Shown piece by piece: positions 9,567 through 18,967 of a stretch of 64,000 nt of DNA (position 1 is its first letter; every line of letters starts with the position of its first letter). The notes beneath the pieces were generated by a model. That model did no database searches. It was given only the letters and a program-made list of their open reading frames with translations, and was not told the origin of the DNA. Origin of the DNA: Streptomyces sp. L2 (GTDB lineage: Bacteria > Actinomycetota > Actinomycetes > Streptomycetales > Streptomycetaceae). The stretch lies in assembly GCF_004124325.1 (NCBI RefSeq), contig NZ_QBDT01000001.1:3844001-3908000 (forward strand), read 5' to 3'. Made by a program: the position numbers and the translations under genes.

Positions 9567-9719
9567 ATGCACACCACCGGGAACCACGCGACGCATGGGG
9601 ACGTCGTTGTCCCCGGTGCAGTACGGGTGAATGCCGAACCGACCGCATCCGTACTTCGGGGGGACCGGAAACCAGCCGCCGTTTCCAGGCGCGCACGGGT
9701 GCGCCTGCCCGAGGAGTAA
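9567..9719 (+). CDS. Possible 50-residue leader ORF upstream of the PBP gene
   Basis: ATG 9567 lies 7 nt after TAGTCT, the spacing expected for a leaderless message. The frame closes with TAA immediately before the GAGGAG of the PBP gene. The product (MHTTGNHATHGDVVV...) has no recognised domain, and its third-codon-position GC is lower than in neighbouring genes. It could be a translated leader coupled to PBP translation, or chance. Confidence is low. Confidence 0.25.
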   Translation: MHTTGNHATHGDVVVPGAVRVNAEPTASVLRGDRKPAAVSRRARVRLPEE

Positions 9720-9726
9720 TCGTTCG

Positions 9727-12381
9727 ATGAGCGAGCACCGTCGCAAACCGCCGCAGTCGCAGGAAGGCGGACGGGCCGCGGCCAGACGCGGCCAGTCCGG
9801 CCCGTCCTCCGGCCGCCGGGCGGCACCGCGAGGCGCCACCGGGTCTCCCGCCGACTCCTACGGATCCACTGGGTCCGGTTCTCCCGGGGCGGGGGGTGCG
9901 GAGCGTCCCTACGGCGGCCGTGCCGAGGCCCGCCGGGCGGCGCAGAGAGGCGGGCGGCGCAGAGGCGCGGACATCCCCGGTCCGGGCCGGCGCGGCGGCG
10001 CGGGCGGACCGGCCGGCCCCAGCCGCGGCAGGGGCCGTGCGACGACGGCACCCGGCAAGAAGCGGCTCATCGACTATCCCCGTGCGGGGAAGTACGGCTG
10101 GCGCCGCTGGGTGCCGTCCTGGAAGCTCGTCTCCGGGCTGTCCATCGGCTTCCTCGGATGCCTGGTCGCGCTGGTCGGCATCGGCTTCGCGATGGTGCGG
10201 ATCCCCAGTGAGAACGTCGCCGCGGAGTCGCAGAACAACGTCTACTACTGGGCCGACGGCAGTCAGATGGTGGCCACCGGCACCGGCGTGAACCGCCAGA
10301 ACATCACCATCGACAAGATCCCGCAGGCCATGCAGAACGCGGTGATCTCGGCCGAGAACAAGAGCTTCTACCAGGACTCGGGCGTCGACCCCATGGGTAT
10401 CGCGCGAGCCCTGGCCAACATGGCGCGCGGTGGCCAGACGCAGGGTGGTTCGACGATCACCCAGCAGTTCGTCAAGAACACCTACCTCAGCCAGGACCAG
10501 ACGGTCACCCGTAAGTTCAAGGAACTGTTCATCTCGGTCAAGGTGGGCACGAAGCTCAAGAAGCCGCAGATCCTGCAGGGCTACCTCAACACCTCGTACT
10601 ACGGACGGGGCGCCTACGGCATCCAGGCCGCCGCGCGGACCTACTTCGGCAAGGACGCGGTCGACCTCAAGCCGACCGAGTGCGCGCTCCTCGCGTCCCT
10701 GCTGAAGGGACCGACGTACTACGACCCGGCCGGCAACCCGGACTTCGACAAGAACGCGACGCGGGAGGCCAACCTCAAGCGCTCGCACGACCGCTGGTCC
10801 TGGATCCTCGGCGAGATGCACAAGGACGGGCACCTCACGGACGCCCAGTACCAGACGGCCATCAGCCACTACCCCACGACCAAGGGCCGCAAGGCGACCA
10901 AGGGCATGACGGGGCAGATCAGCTACCTGGTCGACACGGCCAAGAAGTACGTGCTGGACCACTCCGACATCACGCGGACGCAGTTCGACCGGGGCGGCTA
11001 CCAGATCTACACGACCTTCGACAAGAAGAAGGTCAACGCCCTGAGCGCGTCCGTGAAGAAGATCCAGAAGACGCGCCTGCACCCCCAGACGGACCCGCAC
11101 GACACGTACGTGCAGTTCGGCGCCGCGTCGGTGAAGCCCAACGACGGCGCGATCGTCGCGCTCTACGGTGGCCCCGGTTACGAGAACGGCCACTTCACCA
11201 ACAACGCCGATAGCCAGGGCGTGCCCGTCGGTTCGACATGGAAGCCGTTCGTCCTGGCCGCGGCCATGGAGTACGGCACCTACCGGGACCCCGGTGTCCC
11301 CGTCTCGCCGCTGAGCAAATACAACGGCAACGACCTGATCAAGATCAAGAAACAGGACGGCAGTTACTTCCTGAACAAGGACAACACGGTCTTCCGGCAG
11401 AAGAACGAGGGGACCAAGGACTGGGGCTACATCACCCTGCGCAAGGCGATGGAGCAGTCCATCAACTCGCCGTTCGTGCAGTTGGGCGTCGACGTGGGGA
11501 TGACACACGTCCGCGACGTCGCGGAATCGGCCGGCATCCCCGCGAAGAGCATGGCGAAGGACCTCAACCCGTCGTTCGCCATCGGTACCTCCACGCCCAG
11601 CGCGATCAGCATGGCGGACGCGTACGGCACGTTCGCCGCCTCCGGCAAGCAGGTGGACCCCTATTCGGTGACCGCCGTCAAGCACAACGGTGAGGAACTG
11701 CAGGGCTTCAGCAAGCCGAAGGTCAAGCAGGCGATGGACGCGAACATCGCCAACAACGTGACGGACGTCCTGGAGAACGTCATCCAGAACGGTACGGCGA
11801 CCAAAGCACAGGCTTTGGGGCGTACGGCGGCGGGCAAGACCGGCACCACCGACGACAACAAGTCGGCCTGGTTCGTCGGCTACACCCCGCAGCTGTCCAC
11901 AGCGGTGACGATGTTCCGGGAGAACCCCAAGAAGCCCGGGCTGATGTCCATGAACGGAACGGCCGGCGTACCTTCCATCCACGGTGGTGACATTCCGACG
12001 CTGGTCTGGACCGAGTACATGAAGGACGCGCTGAAGGGCGCCTCCGACACCGGCTTCCCGGAGGCCACCAAGATCGGCGAGCCGCAGAACGAGCCGGGCG
12101 CTCTGTCTCCGAGTCCCACGCCCTCGCCGACACCCACGCCGAGCGAAACGCAGAGCAACACGCCGAGCCCGACGCCCAGCGACACGGGGCCGTCCCCGAC
12201 CCCGACGCCGTCCGACACCTGCCAGTTCGGCTGGGGCAACAACTGCAACGGCAACGGCGGCACCGGGCCGGGTGGCACGGACGGTGGGACCAGTCCGTCA
12301 CCCACTGCCACGGAGACCACAGGGAACGGCAACACCAGAGGCAATGGCAACGGAGGCATCTTCGCGGGCCCGACCGGCTGA
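9727..12381 (+). CDS. Class A penicillin-binding protein (glycosyltransferase/transpeptidase)
   Basis: Polymerises lipid II into glycan strands and cross-links the peptides at the outer face of the membrane. The 884-residue protein has a basic, Gly/Ser/Arg-rich cytoplasmic N-terminus of about 130 residues. One transmembrane helix (about 133-158) follows, then a GT51 domain (AENKSFYQDSGVD, GGSTITQQFVKN, GRGAYGIQAAARTYFGK). The transpeptidase domain contains S503-T-W-K, S578-I-N and K704-T-G. The tail after about residue 790 is low-complexity Pro/Ser/Thr, then Gly/Asn, and probably threads into the wall. ATG 9727 has a GAGGAG upstream. A parS site and a strong terminator follow. Confidence 0.95.
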   Translation: MSEHRRKPPQSQEGGRAAARRGQSGPSSGRRAAPRGATGSPADSYGSTGSGSPGAGGAERPYGGRAEARRAAQRGGRRRGADIPGPGRRGGAGGPAGPSRGRGRATTAPGKKRLIDYPRAGKYGWRRWVPSWKLVSGLSIGFLGCLVALVGIGFAMVRIPSENVAAESQNNVYYWADGSQMVATGTGVNRQNITIDKIPQAMQNAVISAENKSFYQDSGVDPMGIARALANMARGGQTQGGSTITQQFVKNTYLSQDQTVTRKFKELFISVKVGTKLKKPQILQGYLNTSYYGRGAYGIQAAARTYFGKDAVDLKPTECALLASLLKGPTYYDPAGNPDFDKNATREANLKRSHDRWSWILGEMHKDGHLTDAQYQTAISHYPTTKGRKATKGMTGQISYLVDTAKKYVLDHSDITRTQFDRGGYQIYTTFDKKKVNALSASVKKIQKTRLHPQTDPHDTYVQFGAASVKPNDGAIVALYGGPGYENGHFTNNADSQGVPVGSTWKPFVLAAAMEYGTYRDPGVPVSPLSKYNGNDLIKIKKQDGSYFLNKDNTVFRQKNEGTKDWGYITLRKAMEQSINSPFVQLGVDVGMTHVRDVAESAGIPAKSMAKDLNPSFAIGTSTPSAISMADAYGTFAASGKQVDPYSVTAVKHNGEELQGFSKPKVKQAMDANIANNVTDVLENVIQNGTATKAQALGRTAAGKTGTTDDNKSAWFVGYTPQLSTAVTMFRENPKKPGLMSMNGTAGVPSIHGGDIPTLVWTEYMKDALKGASDTGFPEATKIGEPQNEPGALSPSPTPSPTPTPSETQSNTPSPTPSDTGPSPTPTPSDTCQFGWGNNCNGNGGTGPGGTDGGTSPSPTATETTGNGNTRGNGNGGIFAGPTG

Positions 12382-12426
12382 CGGAACGGTCCGGACCCGC
12401 TGACGCCGCCATGGACCGCCAGGGCT

Positions 12427-12440
12427 GTTTCACGTGAAAC
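12427..12440. other. parS site 3
   Basis: Perfect GTTTCACGTGAAAC between the PBP gene and its downstream hairpin. Confidence 0.95.
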
Positions 12441-12442
12441 AT

Positions 12443-12473
12443 GGGCCGCCGCACCCTCGAGGTGCGGCGGCCC
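12443..12473 (+). terminator. Hairpin terminator after the PBP gene
   Basis: Perfect 13-bp stem, GGGCCGCCGCACC / GGTGCGGCGGCCC, with loop CTCGA, starting 2 bp after parS site 3. There is no U-tract, as is usual in Streptomyces. Confidence 0.75.
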
Positions 12474-12511
12474 TCGGCGTATTCCCCGAGACGTACGGCA
12501 GGATGTGCCCC

Positions 12512-14044
12512 ATGGCCAGTGCAGAGATGACGCCGGCGAGCAGCAGCGAGCCCGGCCCCGGGCGGCCCGTCGACGCGGAGCCGGTGCGGCCGACCCGGGA
12601 GGACGAGGTCGCCGCGGCCGGGAGCGAACTGATCGGCGGTCCCATCGGGCGGTGGGCCCTGCTCGGGACGTCCTGGCGGACTCCGGTCCGGGTGATCGCG
12701 CTGGTGGCGATCGGCATGTTCGCCCTCGGTCTCGTCCAGAAGGCGCCTTGCTACCACAGCGCCTGGTTCTTCGGCGCCAGCTCGCAGTACACGCATGCCT
12801 GCTACTCGGACATCCCCCACCTCTACGACGGCCGTGGTTTCGCCGCCCACCTCGTGCCCTACTTCGACAAGCTCCCCGGCGACATGGACTACCTCGAATA
12901 CCCGGTGCTGACCGGTGTGTTCATGGAGGTGGCCTCCTGGCTGACACCGCACAGCGGCACCCTCCAGCACCAGGAGCAGTGGTACTGGTTCGTCAACGCC
13001 GGAATGCTGATGGCGTGCACGGCCGTGATCGCGGTCTGTGTGACCCGCACCCAGCGGCGACGCCCCTGGGACGGCCTGATGGTCGCCCTGGCGCCGGCCT
13101 TCGCGCTGACCGCCACGATCAACTGGGACCTTTTCGCTGTGGCCCTGACCGCCGCGGCGATGCTGATGTGGTCGCGGGGACGCGCCCTGGCCTTCGGCGT
13201 CCTCCTGGGACTCGCCACGGCCGCCAAGCTCTACCCGGTGCTGCTGCTGGGCCCGCTGCTCGTGCTGTGCTGGCGCGCCGGCAAATGGCGGGAGTTCTTC
13301 CAGGCCGCGGGCGGCGCGGTGGTCGCCTGGGTCGTCGTCAACCTGCCGGTGATGTACTTCGCCTTCGACGGGTGGTCGAAGTTCTACACGTTCAGCCAGG
13401 AACGCGGAGTGGACTTCGGGTCCTTCTGGCTGATCTGGTCGCAGAACACCACCAGCCCGCCCACCACCACGTTCGTGAACACGGTGGCGACGATCCTGGT
13501 GGTCCTGTGCTTCCTCGGCATCACGGCCCTGACGCTCACCGCTCCGCGCCGGCCGCGCTTCGCCCAGCTGGCCTTCCTGATCGTGGCGGCGTTCATCCTC
13601 ACCAACAAGGTGTACTCACCGCAGTACGTCCTGTGGCTCGTGCCGCTCGTGGTGCTCGCCCGGCCCAGGTGGCGGGACTTCCTGATCTGGCAGGCCTGCG
13701 AGGTCGCGTACTTCCTGGGCATCTGGATGTACCTCGCGTACACGACCAGCGGGGATGCCCACAAGGGCCTGCCGACGCACGGCTACCACTGGGCGATCCT
13801 GCTGCACCTGCTCGGGACGCTGTACCTGTGCGTCGTGGTCGTACGGGACATCCTGATGCCGGAGCGGGACACGGTGCGCCGGTCCGGTGACGACGACCCC
13901 TCGGGCGGGGTGCTCGACGGCGCGAAGGACCGCTTCGTGTTCGGGGCGGCCGCCCGTCCGCCGCGGCACGCCGCCCCCTTCGAGGGGCCCCAGGTGGACT
14001 GGGGCAGGGCGGAAGTGCTGTCCGACCGGGAGGGTTCGCTCTGA
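12512..14044 (+). CDS. GT87-type (DUF2029) polyprenyl-phosphate-dependent membrane glycosyltransferase
   Basis: A 510-residue polytopic membrane protein. After a hydrophilic N-terminus of about 55 residues there are about 10-12 hydrophobic segments. The first extracytoplasmic loop contains CYSDIPHLYDGRGF and YLEYPVLTG, the acidic/aromatic pattern of GT-C enzymes related to mycobacterial polyprenyl-phosphomannose transferases. The RGRALAFGVLLGLATAAKLYPVLL segment and NKVYSPQYVLWLVPL are also typical of the family. ATG 12512 has AGGA 8 nt upstream. ATG 12503 is an alternative. A mannosyl- or arabinosyl-transfer role in cell-envelope glycans is inferred from the family, and the acceptor is unknown. 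Confidence 0.82.
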   Translation: MASAEMTPASSSEPGPGRPVDAEPVRPTREDEVAAAGSELIGGPIGRWALLGTSWRTPVRVIALVAIGMFALGLVQKAPCYHSAWFFGASSQYTHACYSDIPHLYDGRGFAAHLVPYFDKLPGDMDYLEYPVLTGVFMEVASWLTPHSGTLQHQEQWYWFVNAGMLMACTAVIAVCVTRTQRRRPWDGLMVALAPAFALTATINWDLFAVALTAAAMLMWSRGRALAFGVLLGLATAAKLYPVLLLGPLLVLCWRAGKWREFFQAAGGAVVAWVVVNLPVMYFAFDGWSKFYTFSQERGVDFGSFWLIWSQNTTSPPTTTFVNTVATILVVLCFLGITALTLTAPRRPRFAQLAFLIVAAFILTNKVYSPQYVLWLVPLVVLARPRWRDFLIWQACEVAYFLGIWMYLAYTTSGDAHKGLPTHGYHWAILLHLLGTLYLCVVVVRDILMPERDTVRRSGDDDPSGGVLDGAKDRFVFGAAARPPRHAAPFEGPQVDWGRAEVLSDREGSL

Positions 14045-14071
14045 GCGAACAGGGCGTCGGCCCGCCATGCG

Positions 14072-14105
14072 GAAGGCCGTACACGGAGCTCCGTGTACGG
14101 CCTTC
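14072..14105. terminator. 34-bp perfect palindrome, bidirectional terminator
   Basis: GAAGGCCGTACACGGAG followed directly by its reverse complement. It lies between the convergent GT87 gene and the alanine-racemase-like gene. Confidence 0.8.
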
Positions 14106-14123
14106 GCTGCGCCTCCGGCCGGG

Positions 14124-15155
14124 TCAGCGGTCCATGAGCCGGTCGAACTGCGTGGTGGTGTGCCGCAGATGGGCCACCAGCTCGTCCCCGACCTTCGGCT
14201 CGGGGGCGTCCGAGGGAACGAAGAGGATCGACACCTGCATGTGCGGCGGCTCCGCGAACCAGCGCTGCTTGCCGCCCCAGACGAACGGAGAAAGGTTCCG
14301 GTTGACCGTGGCGAGCCCAGCCCGTGCGACGCCCTTGGCGCGCGGCATGACGCCGTGCAGCGCCTTCGGCGCCTCCAGGCCCACACCGTGCGACGTACCG
14401 CCCGCCACGACCACGAGGAAGCCGTCCGAGGCCGCCTTCTGCTGGCGGTAGCCGAACCGGTCGCCCTTGGCCACGCGGGTGACGTCCAGGACGGCTCCGT
14501 GGTACTCGGTGGCCTCGTGGTCACCGAGCCACAGCCGGGTGCCGATCCGGGCCCGGAACCGGGTCTGCGGGAACTGCTGCTGGAGCCGGGCCAGTTCGTC
14601 GGCCTTGAGGTGGCTGACGAACATGGTGTGCAGCGGCAGCCGGGCGGCGCGGAGCCGGTCCATCCAGCCGATGACCTCCTCGACGGCGTCCGAGCCGTCG
14701 GTGCGGTCCAGTGGCAGGTGGATGGCGAAGCCCTCCAGCCGGACGTTCTCTATGGCGGCGTGCAGCTGCGGCAGGTCCTGCTCGCTGATGCCGTGCCGCT
14801 TCATCGAGGACATCACCTCGATGACCACACGGGCACCCACGAGGCCGTAGACGCCGTCGATGGACGACACGGAACGGATGACCCGGTCGGGCAGTGGCAC
14901 GGGCTCCTCGCCGCGACGGTACGGCGTCAGCACCAGGAGGTCGCCGCCGAACCAGTCCTTGATGCGCGCGGCCTCGTAGGTCGTCCCGACGGCGAGGACG
15001 TCCGCGCCCAGGCGCGTGGCCTCCTCGGCGAGCCGTTCGTGTCCGAAGCCGTAGCCGTTGCCCTTGCAGACCGGCACGAGACCGGGGAACTGCTCCTGCA
15101 CGTGCTTGTGATGCGCCCGCCAGCGCGCGGTGTCGACGTAGAGCGTGAGCGCCAT
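14124..15155 (-). CDS. PLP-dependent alanine racemase-like protein
   Basis: A 343-residue protein with the fold-type III PLP N-terminal domain of alanine racemase. The lysine expected to bind PLP is K31, in CKGNGYGFG. SSMKRHG and the RIGTRLWLG segment also match the family. It is shorter than true Alr and lacks an obvious complete C-terminal beta domain, so amino-acid racemisation is not certain. The gene lies 82 bp downstream of femX in the same direction, which links it to supply or modification of amino acids for peptidoglycan. The name rests on the fold and context. Confidence 0.8.
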   Translation of the reverse strand: MALTLYVDTARWRAHHKHVQEQFPGLVPVCKGNGYGFGHERLAEEATRLGADVLAVGTTYEAARIKDWFGGDLLVLTPYRRGEEPVPLPDRVIRSVSSIDGVYGLVGARVVIEVMSSMKRHGISEQDLPQLHAAIENVRLEGFAIHLPLDRTDGSDAVEEVIGWMDRLRAARLPLHTMFVSHLKADELARLQQQFPQTRFRARIGTRLWLGDHEATEYHGAVLDVTRVAKGDRFGYRQQKAASDGFLVVVAGGTSHGVGLEAPKALHGVMPRAKGVARAGLATVNRNLSPFVWGGKQRWFAEPPHMQVSILFVPSDAPEPKVGDELVAHLRHTTTQFDRLMDR

Positions 15156-15237
15156 GGCCGGACCGGAACCTTTCTCGTCGCTGCGGTGTGTCAGAGGTGT
15201 GGAGGCTGTGGAGCCTATGGAATCAAACGCCGGGCGC

Positions 15238-16359
15238 TCAGCGGCGCGACATGTAGATGTCGAGCGCCTTGTGGAGCAGCTTGTTCAGCGGGAAGTCCCA
15301 CTCGCCGAGGTACTCGGCGGCCTGCCCGCCGGTGCCGACCTTGAACTGGATCAGGCCGAAGAGGTGGTCGGTCTCGTCCAGCGAGTCGGAGATGCCGCGC
15401 AGGTCGTAGGCGGTGGCGCCGAGCGCGTAGGCGTCGCGCAGCATGCGCCACTGCATGGCGTTCGACGGCCGGACCTCACGGCCGATGTTGTCGGAGGCGC
15501 CGTAGGAGTACCAGACGTGCCCGCCGACGATCAGCATGGTGGCCGCCGACAGGTTCACCCCGTTGTGCCGGGCGAAGTACAGCCGCATGCGGTTGGGGTC
15601 CTCGGTGTTGAGGGCCGTCCACATGCGCTGGAAGTAGGACAGCGGGCGCGGCCGGAAGTGGTCGCGGACGGCGGTGATCTCGTACAGCCGCTGCCACTCC
15701 GGCAGGTCCTGGTAGCCGCCCTGGACGACCTCGACGCCGGCCTTCTCCGCCTTCTTGATGTTGCGGCGCCACAGCTGGTTGAAGTTCTTGTGGACCTCTT
15801 CCAGGGAGCGGTTCGCGAGCGGCACCTGGAAGACGTAGCGGGGCTGCACGTCACCGAAGCCGGCACCGCCGTCCTCGCCCTGCTGCCAGCCCATGCGACG
15901 CAGCTTGTCGGCGACCTCGAACGCGCGCGGCTCGATGAAGTCGGCCTCCATGTCGCGCAGCCGCTTCACGTCCGGGCTCTGGATGCCCCTCTTGATCGTC
16001 TCCGCGTTCCAGCGGCGGATGATCACCGGCGGGCCCATCTTGACGGAGAACGCGCCCTGCTGCTTCAGGTGCGCCAGCATCGGCTGGATCCAGTCGTCCA
16101 GGTTCGGCGCGAACCAGTTGATGACCGGTCCCTCGGGGAGGTAGGCGAGGTAGCGCTTGATCTTGGGCAGCTGGCGGTAGAGCACCAGACCCGCGCCGAC
16201 CATCTCGCCCGTGCGCTCGTCGAACCAGCCGAGGTTCTCCGAACGCCACTCAGCCTTCACGTCGGCCCAGGCCGGGACCTGCATGTGACTCGCCGACGGC
16301 AGGCTCTGGATGTAGGCCAGGTGTTGCTCGCGGCTGATGGTCCTCAGGGTCAGGCTCAT
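15238..16359 (-). CDS. femX: FemX-type lipid II aminoacyltransferase
   Basis: A 373-residue Fem/FemABX-family protein with duplicated GNAT-like folds that transfers an amino acid from aminoacyl-tRNA onto the stem peptide of lipid II. In Streptomyces, which has glycine bridges on LL-diaminopimelate, FemX adds the glycine. Family segments seen include HMQVPAWADVKAEW near residue 25, NFNQLWRRNIKKAEKAGVEV, and the C-terminal SNAMQWRMLRDAYALGATAYDLRGI and GLIQFKVGTGG. ATG 16357-16359 has GAGGAG upstream. The gene is followed by the alanine-racemase-like gene. Confidence 0.9.
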   Translation of the reverse strand: MSLTLRTISREQHLAYIQSLPSASHMQVPAWADVKAEWRSENLGWFDERTGEMVGAGLVLYRQLPKIKRYLAYLPEGPVINWFAPNLDDWIQPMLAHLKQQGAFSVKMGPPVIIRRWNAETIKRGIQSPDVKRLRDMEADFIEPRAFEVADKLRRMGWQQGEDGGAGFGDVQPRYVFQVPLANRSLEEVHKNFNQLWRRNIKKAEKAGVEVVQGGYQDLPEWQRLYEITAVRDHFRPRPLSYFQRMWTALNTEDPNRMRLYFARHNGVNLSAATMLIVGGHVWYSYGASDNIGREVRPSNAMQWRMLRDAYALGATAYDLRGISDSLDETDHLFGLIQFKVGTGGQAAEYLGEWDFPLNKLLHKALDIYMSRR

Positions 16360-16538
16360 GTCGGGGCGCTCCTCGGGCTGGTGTGTCCCCATGGGGTCAG
16401 GGGCTCCGGCTCTCGCGCCGAAGCCTACTGCCCCGTGTGCGCGCCCCGACTGGGCGTACGGCACCTTCGTCCCGGCCTCGGGGCGGCCGGGACGAAGCGC
16501 GCTGTTCGAAAAGGGTTCGGGCGGGGGTGCCGCGTGCG

Positions 16539-16853
16539 TCAGCCGATGAGGCCGCCGAACAGTCCGCCGTGTGCCATGCCGATCAGGAATCCGATTCCCG
16601 AGGCACCGAGACCCAGGATCAGTCCGAAGCGTTCCCGTGTGGTCACCGAGACCCACTGTCCGAACGCGCCGATGAGCAGGCCCAGCAGGCCGGTCCATGA
16701 GGTGAGCAGATGCAGGCCGTCGATGAAGCAGGTGATGAAGGACGTCAGCCCCAGGGCCAGCGTGGTGGCCATCAACGAGTCCTGGAGCGGATGGCGCTTG
16801 CCGTCCGTGGCGAACAGAGATCCGGCGGTGTTGGGTCGCAATGCCTGTGCCAT
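16539..16853 (-). CDS. Small conserved membrane protein
   Basis: A 104-residue protein with about three hydrophobic segments ([53 protein letters not shown]) and a hydrophilic N-terminus. ATG 16851-16853 is preceded by GGAGG. A TACGAT -10-like element lies about 25 bp further upstream on the same strand. It reads divergently from rpsF. No function is recognised. Confidence 0.78.
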   Translation of the reverse strand: MAQALRPNTAGSLFATDGKRHPLQDSLMATTLALGLTSFITCFIDGLHLLTSWTGLLGLLIGAFGQWVSVTTRERFGLILGLGASGIGFLIGMAHGGLFGGLIG

Positions 16854-17126
16854 GGGCACCTCCTGCGGAAGGCGGCGCATCGTAGCGCCGTACACACCCG
16901 ATGTGTACAGACTGACGGGCCTCACCGCCGGATTTCAACCGGAAGCCGGTGTGCAGGTAGTCTGTACCGTCTGCACCGGTGTCTGCCCAGGCATGCCCAG
17001 GTCATTCCGCGGGATACCCGGCGGAGCCCTCGATTGTCAGTGGGGGCCGATACCGTTGCGCACGCATCACAACCCTCCTGCCACGGAACGACCGTGGCCG
17101 CTGAGTCCGAAGGAGGTGGGTTCCAC
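16854..17126. promoter_or_regulatory. Divergent promoter region and rpsF leader
   Basis: 273 bp between the small membrane-protein gene and rpsF. It contains a possible -10 (TAGTCT, 16958-16963) reading toward rpsF and a hairpin CCACGG/CCGTGG at 17081-17097 in the rpsF leader. In other bacteria the rpsF leader carries an S6:S18 autoregulatory site. A match to that motif was not verified here. Confidence 0.45.
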
Positions 17127-17417
17127 ATGCGTCACTACGAGGTGATGGTCATCCTCGACCCCGATCTCGAGGAGCGCTCTGTCTCCCCGCTGATCGAGAA
17201 CTTCCTGTCCGTCGTCCGTGATGGCGGCGGCAAGGTGGAGAAGGTCGACACCTGGGGCCGTCGTCGTCTCGCGTACGAGATCAAGAAGAAGCCCGAGGGC
17301 ATCTACTCGGTCATCGACCTGCAGGCCGAGCCTGCGGTCGTGAAGGAGCTCGACCGCCAGATGAACCTGAACGAGTCGGTCCTCCGGACCAAGGTCCTCC
17401 GTCCCGAGACCCACTGA
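17127..17417 (+). CDS. rpsF: 30S ribosomal protein S6
   Basis: The 96-residue product ([17 protein letters not shown]...) is a full-length S6, which pairs with S18 on the 30S platform. ATG 17127 follows AAGGAGG with good spacing. It is the first gene of the rpsF-ssb-rpsR-rplI operon, which ends at the hairpin near 18.9 kb. Confidence 0.97.
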   Translation: MRHYEVMVILDPDLEERSVSPLIENFLSVVRDGGGKVEKVDTWGRRRLAYEIKKKPEGIYSVIDLQAEPAVVKELDRQMNLNESVLRTKVLRPETH

Positions 17418-17491
17418 GCCTCCCGCTCAGCTGATCTCGGGTTTCGAGTAGCAGCAAGCAGCCAGCAGCAAACCCGCCGAGAGGTTCCCCC

Positions 17492-18085
17492 ATGGCAGGC
17501 GAGACCGTCATCACGGTCATCGGCAATCTTGTCGACGACCCCGAGCTGCGCTTCACCCCGTCCGGTGCGGCGGTCGCGAAGTTCCGCGTCGCGTCCACTC
17601 CCCGCACCTTCGACCGCCAGACGAACGAGTGGAAGGACGGCGAAAGCCTGTTCCTGACCTGCTCGGTCTGGCGTCAGGCGGCGGAGAACGTCGCCGAGTC
17701 GCTCCAGCGAGGCATGCGCGTCATCGTGCAGGGCCGGCTGAAGCAGCGGTCCTACGAGGACCGTGAGGGCGTCAAGCGCACGGTCTACGAACTGGACGTC
17801 GACGAGGTCGGCGCGAGCCTGCGCAGTGCCACCGCCAAGGTCACCAAGACCGCCGGCGGCGCGCGCGGGGGCCAGGGTGGTTACGGCGGCGGCGGCGGTG
17901 GCGGCGGCCAGGGTGGCGGCGGCTGGGGCGGTGGCCCCGGTGGCGGCCAGCAGGGCGGCGGCGCTCCGGCCGACGACCCGTGGGCGACCGGCGCTCCCGC
18001 CGGTGGCAACCAGGGTGGCGGCGGCTGGGGCGGCGGTTCCGGCTCCGGCGGCGGTGGCGGCTACTCGGACGAGCCCCCCTTCTAG
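17492..18085 (+). CDS. ssb: Single-stranded DNA-binding protein
   Basis: A 197-residue SSB. The OB-fold covers residues 1-110 ([51 protein letters not shown]). A Gly-rich linker of about 65 residues with repeated [12 protein letters not shown] units follows. The acidic C-terminal tip, YSDEPPF, recruits replication and repair proteins. Its position in the ribosomal-protein cluster makes it the housekeeping SSB. RBS GAGAGG precedes the ATG. Confidence 0.97.
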   Translation: MAGETVITVIGNLVDDPELRFTPSGAAVAKFRVASTPRTFDRQTNEWKDGESLFLTCSVWRQAAENVAESLQRGMRVIVQGRLKQRSYEDREGVKRTVYELDVDEVGASLRSATAKVTKTAGGARGGQGGYGGGGGGGGQGGGGWGGGPGGGQQGGGAPADDPWATGAPAGGNQGGGGWGGGSGSGGGGGYSDEPPF

Positions 18086-18142
18086 GCCCTCGGGCCGAGG
18101 GTGGGGCGTACCCCAACTTCTTGATCACACAGGAGAAACACC

Positions 18143-18379
18143 ATGGCGAAGCCGCCTGTGCGCAAGCCGAAGAAGAAGGTCTGCGCATTCTGCAAGGACA
18201 AGGTCACGTACGTGGACTACAAGGACACGAACATGCTGCGGAAGTTCATTTCCGACCGCGGCAAGATCCGTGCCCGCCGCGTGACCGGCAACTGCACGCA
18301 GCACCAGCGTGACGTCGCCACGGCCGTCAAGAACAGCCGTGAGATGGCGCTGCTGCCCTACACGTCCACCGCGCGCTAA
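18143..18379 (+). CDS. rpsR: 30S ribosomal protein S18
   Basis: A 78-residue S18 with the conserved core [23 protein letters not shown]. It has the Cys-containing form: CAFC near the N-terminus and NCTQH further on, a possible zinc site. Many actinobacteria also have a cysteine-free, zinc-repressed paralogue elsewhere. This copy would be the zinc-replete one. RBS AGGAG precedes ATG 18143. Confidence 0.97.
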   Translation: MAKPPVRKPKKKVCAFCKDKVTYVDYKDTNMLRKFISDRGKIRARRVTGNCTQHQRDVATAVKNSREMALLPYTSTAR

Positions 18380-18397
18380 GGGAAGGGTGACCGACAC

Positions 18398-18844
18398 ATG
18401 AAGATCATCCTCACCCACGAGGTGTCCGGCCTCGGTGCCGCGGGCGACGTCGTCGACGTCAAGGACGGTTACGCTCGCAACTACCTCATCCCGCGGAAGT
18501 TCGCTATCCGCTGGACCAAGGGTGGCGAGAAGGACGTCGAGCAGATCCGCCGCGCTCGCAAGATCCACGAGATCCAGACCATCGAGCAGGCCAACCAGGT
18601 CAAGGCCCAGCTGGAAGGCGTGAAGGTCCGTCTGGCCGTCCGCTCCGGCGACGCCGGCCGTCTCTTCGGTTCCGTCACCCCGGCCGACATCGCTTCCGCG
18701 ATCAAGGCTTCCGGTGGTCCCGAGGTCGACAAGCGCCGCATCGAGCTGGGTTCCCCGATCAAGACCCTGGGCGCCCACGAGACGTCCGTGCGTCTGCACC
18801 CCGAGGTTGCCGCGAAGGTCAACATCGAGGTCGTCTCGGCCTGA
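18398..18844 (+). CDS. rplI: 50S ribosomal protein L9
   Basis: A 148-residue L9. The N-terminal rRNA-binding domain includes [20 protein letters not shown], followed by the long connecting helix and the C-terminal domain ([24 protein letters not shown]). It lies 18 bp after rpsR with AGGG upstream and is the last gene of the operon. Confidence 0.97.
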   Translation: MKIILTHEVSGLGAAGDVVDVKDGYARNYLIPRKFAIRWTKGGEKDVEQIRRARKIHEIQTIEQANQVKAQLEGVKVRLAVRSGDAGRLFGSVTPADIASAIKASGGPEVDKRRIELGSPIKTLGAHETSVRLHPEVAAKVNIEVVSA

Positions 18845-18880
18845 TCGCCGAGTGATCGCTGAGCTCGTCCGAGCCGGTGA

Positions 18881-18909
18881 AGGGGCCGCACCTTTGAGGT
18901 GCGGCCCCT
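18881..18909 (+). terminator. Terminator of the ribosomal protein operon
   Basis: A 12-bp stem, AGGGGCCGCACC / GGTGCGGCCCCT, with loop TTTGA. It is followed by TTTCCC, 36 bp after the rplI stop. Confidence 0.82.
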
Positions 18910-18967
18910 TTCCCATGGCCGGGCGGAGGCAGGGGACTCGGTGGGCCGGAGGCCGGCGAGTGATCAC

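Larger units (their letters stand above)
9364..9726. other. Divergent intergenic region between padR and the PBP gene
   Basis: A 363-bp region. It holds the PadR-type operator (9403-9425), a TANNNT element (TAGTCT, 9554-9559) facing the PBP gene, a possible 50-codon leaderless ORF (9567-9719), and the GAGGAG ribosome-binding site of the PBP gene. Nothing else was recognised. Confidence 0.6.
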
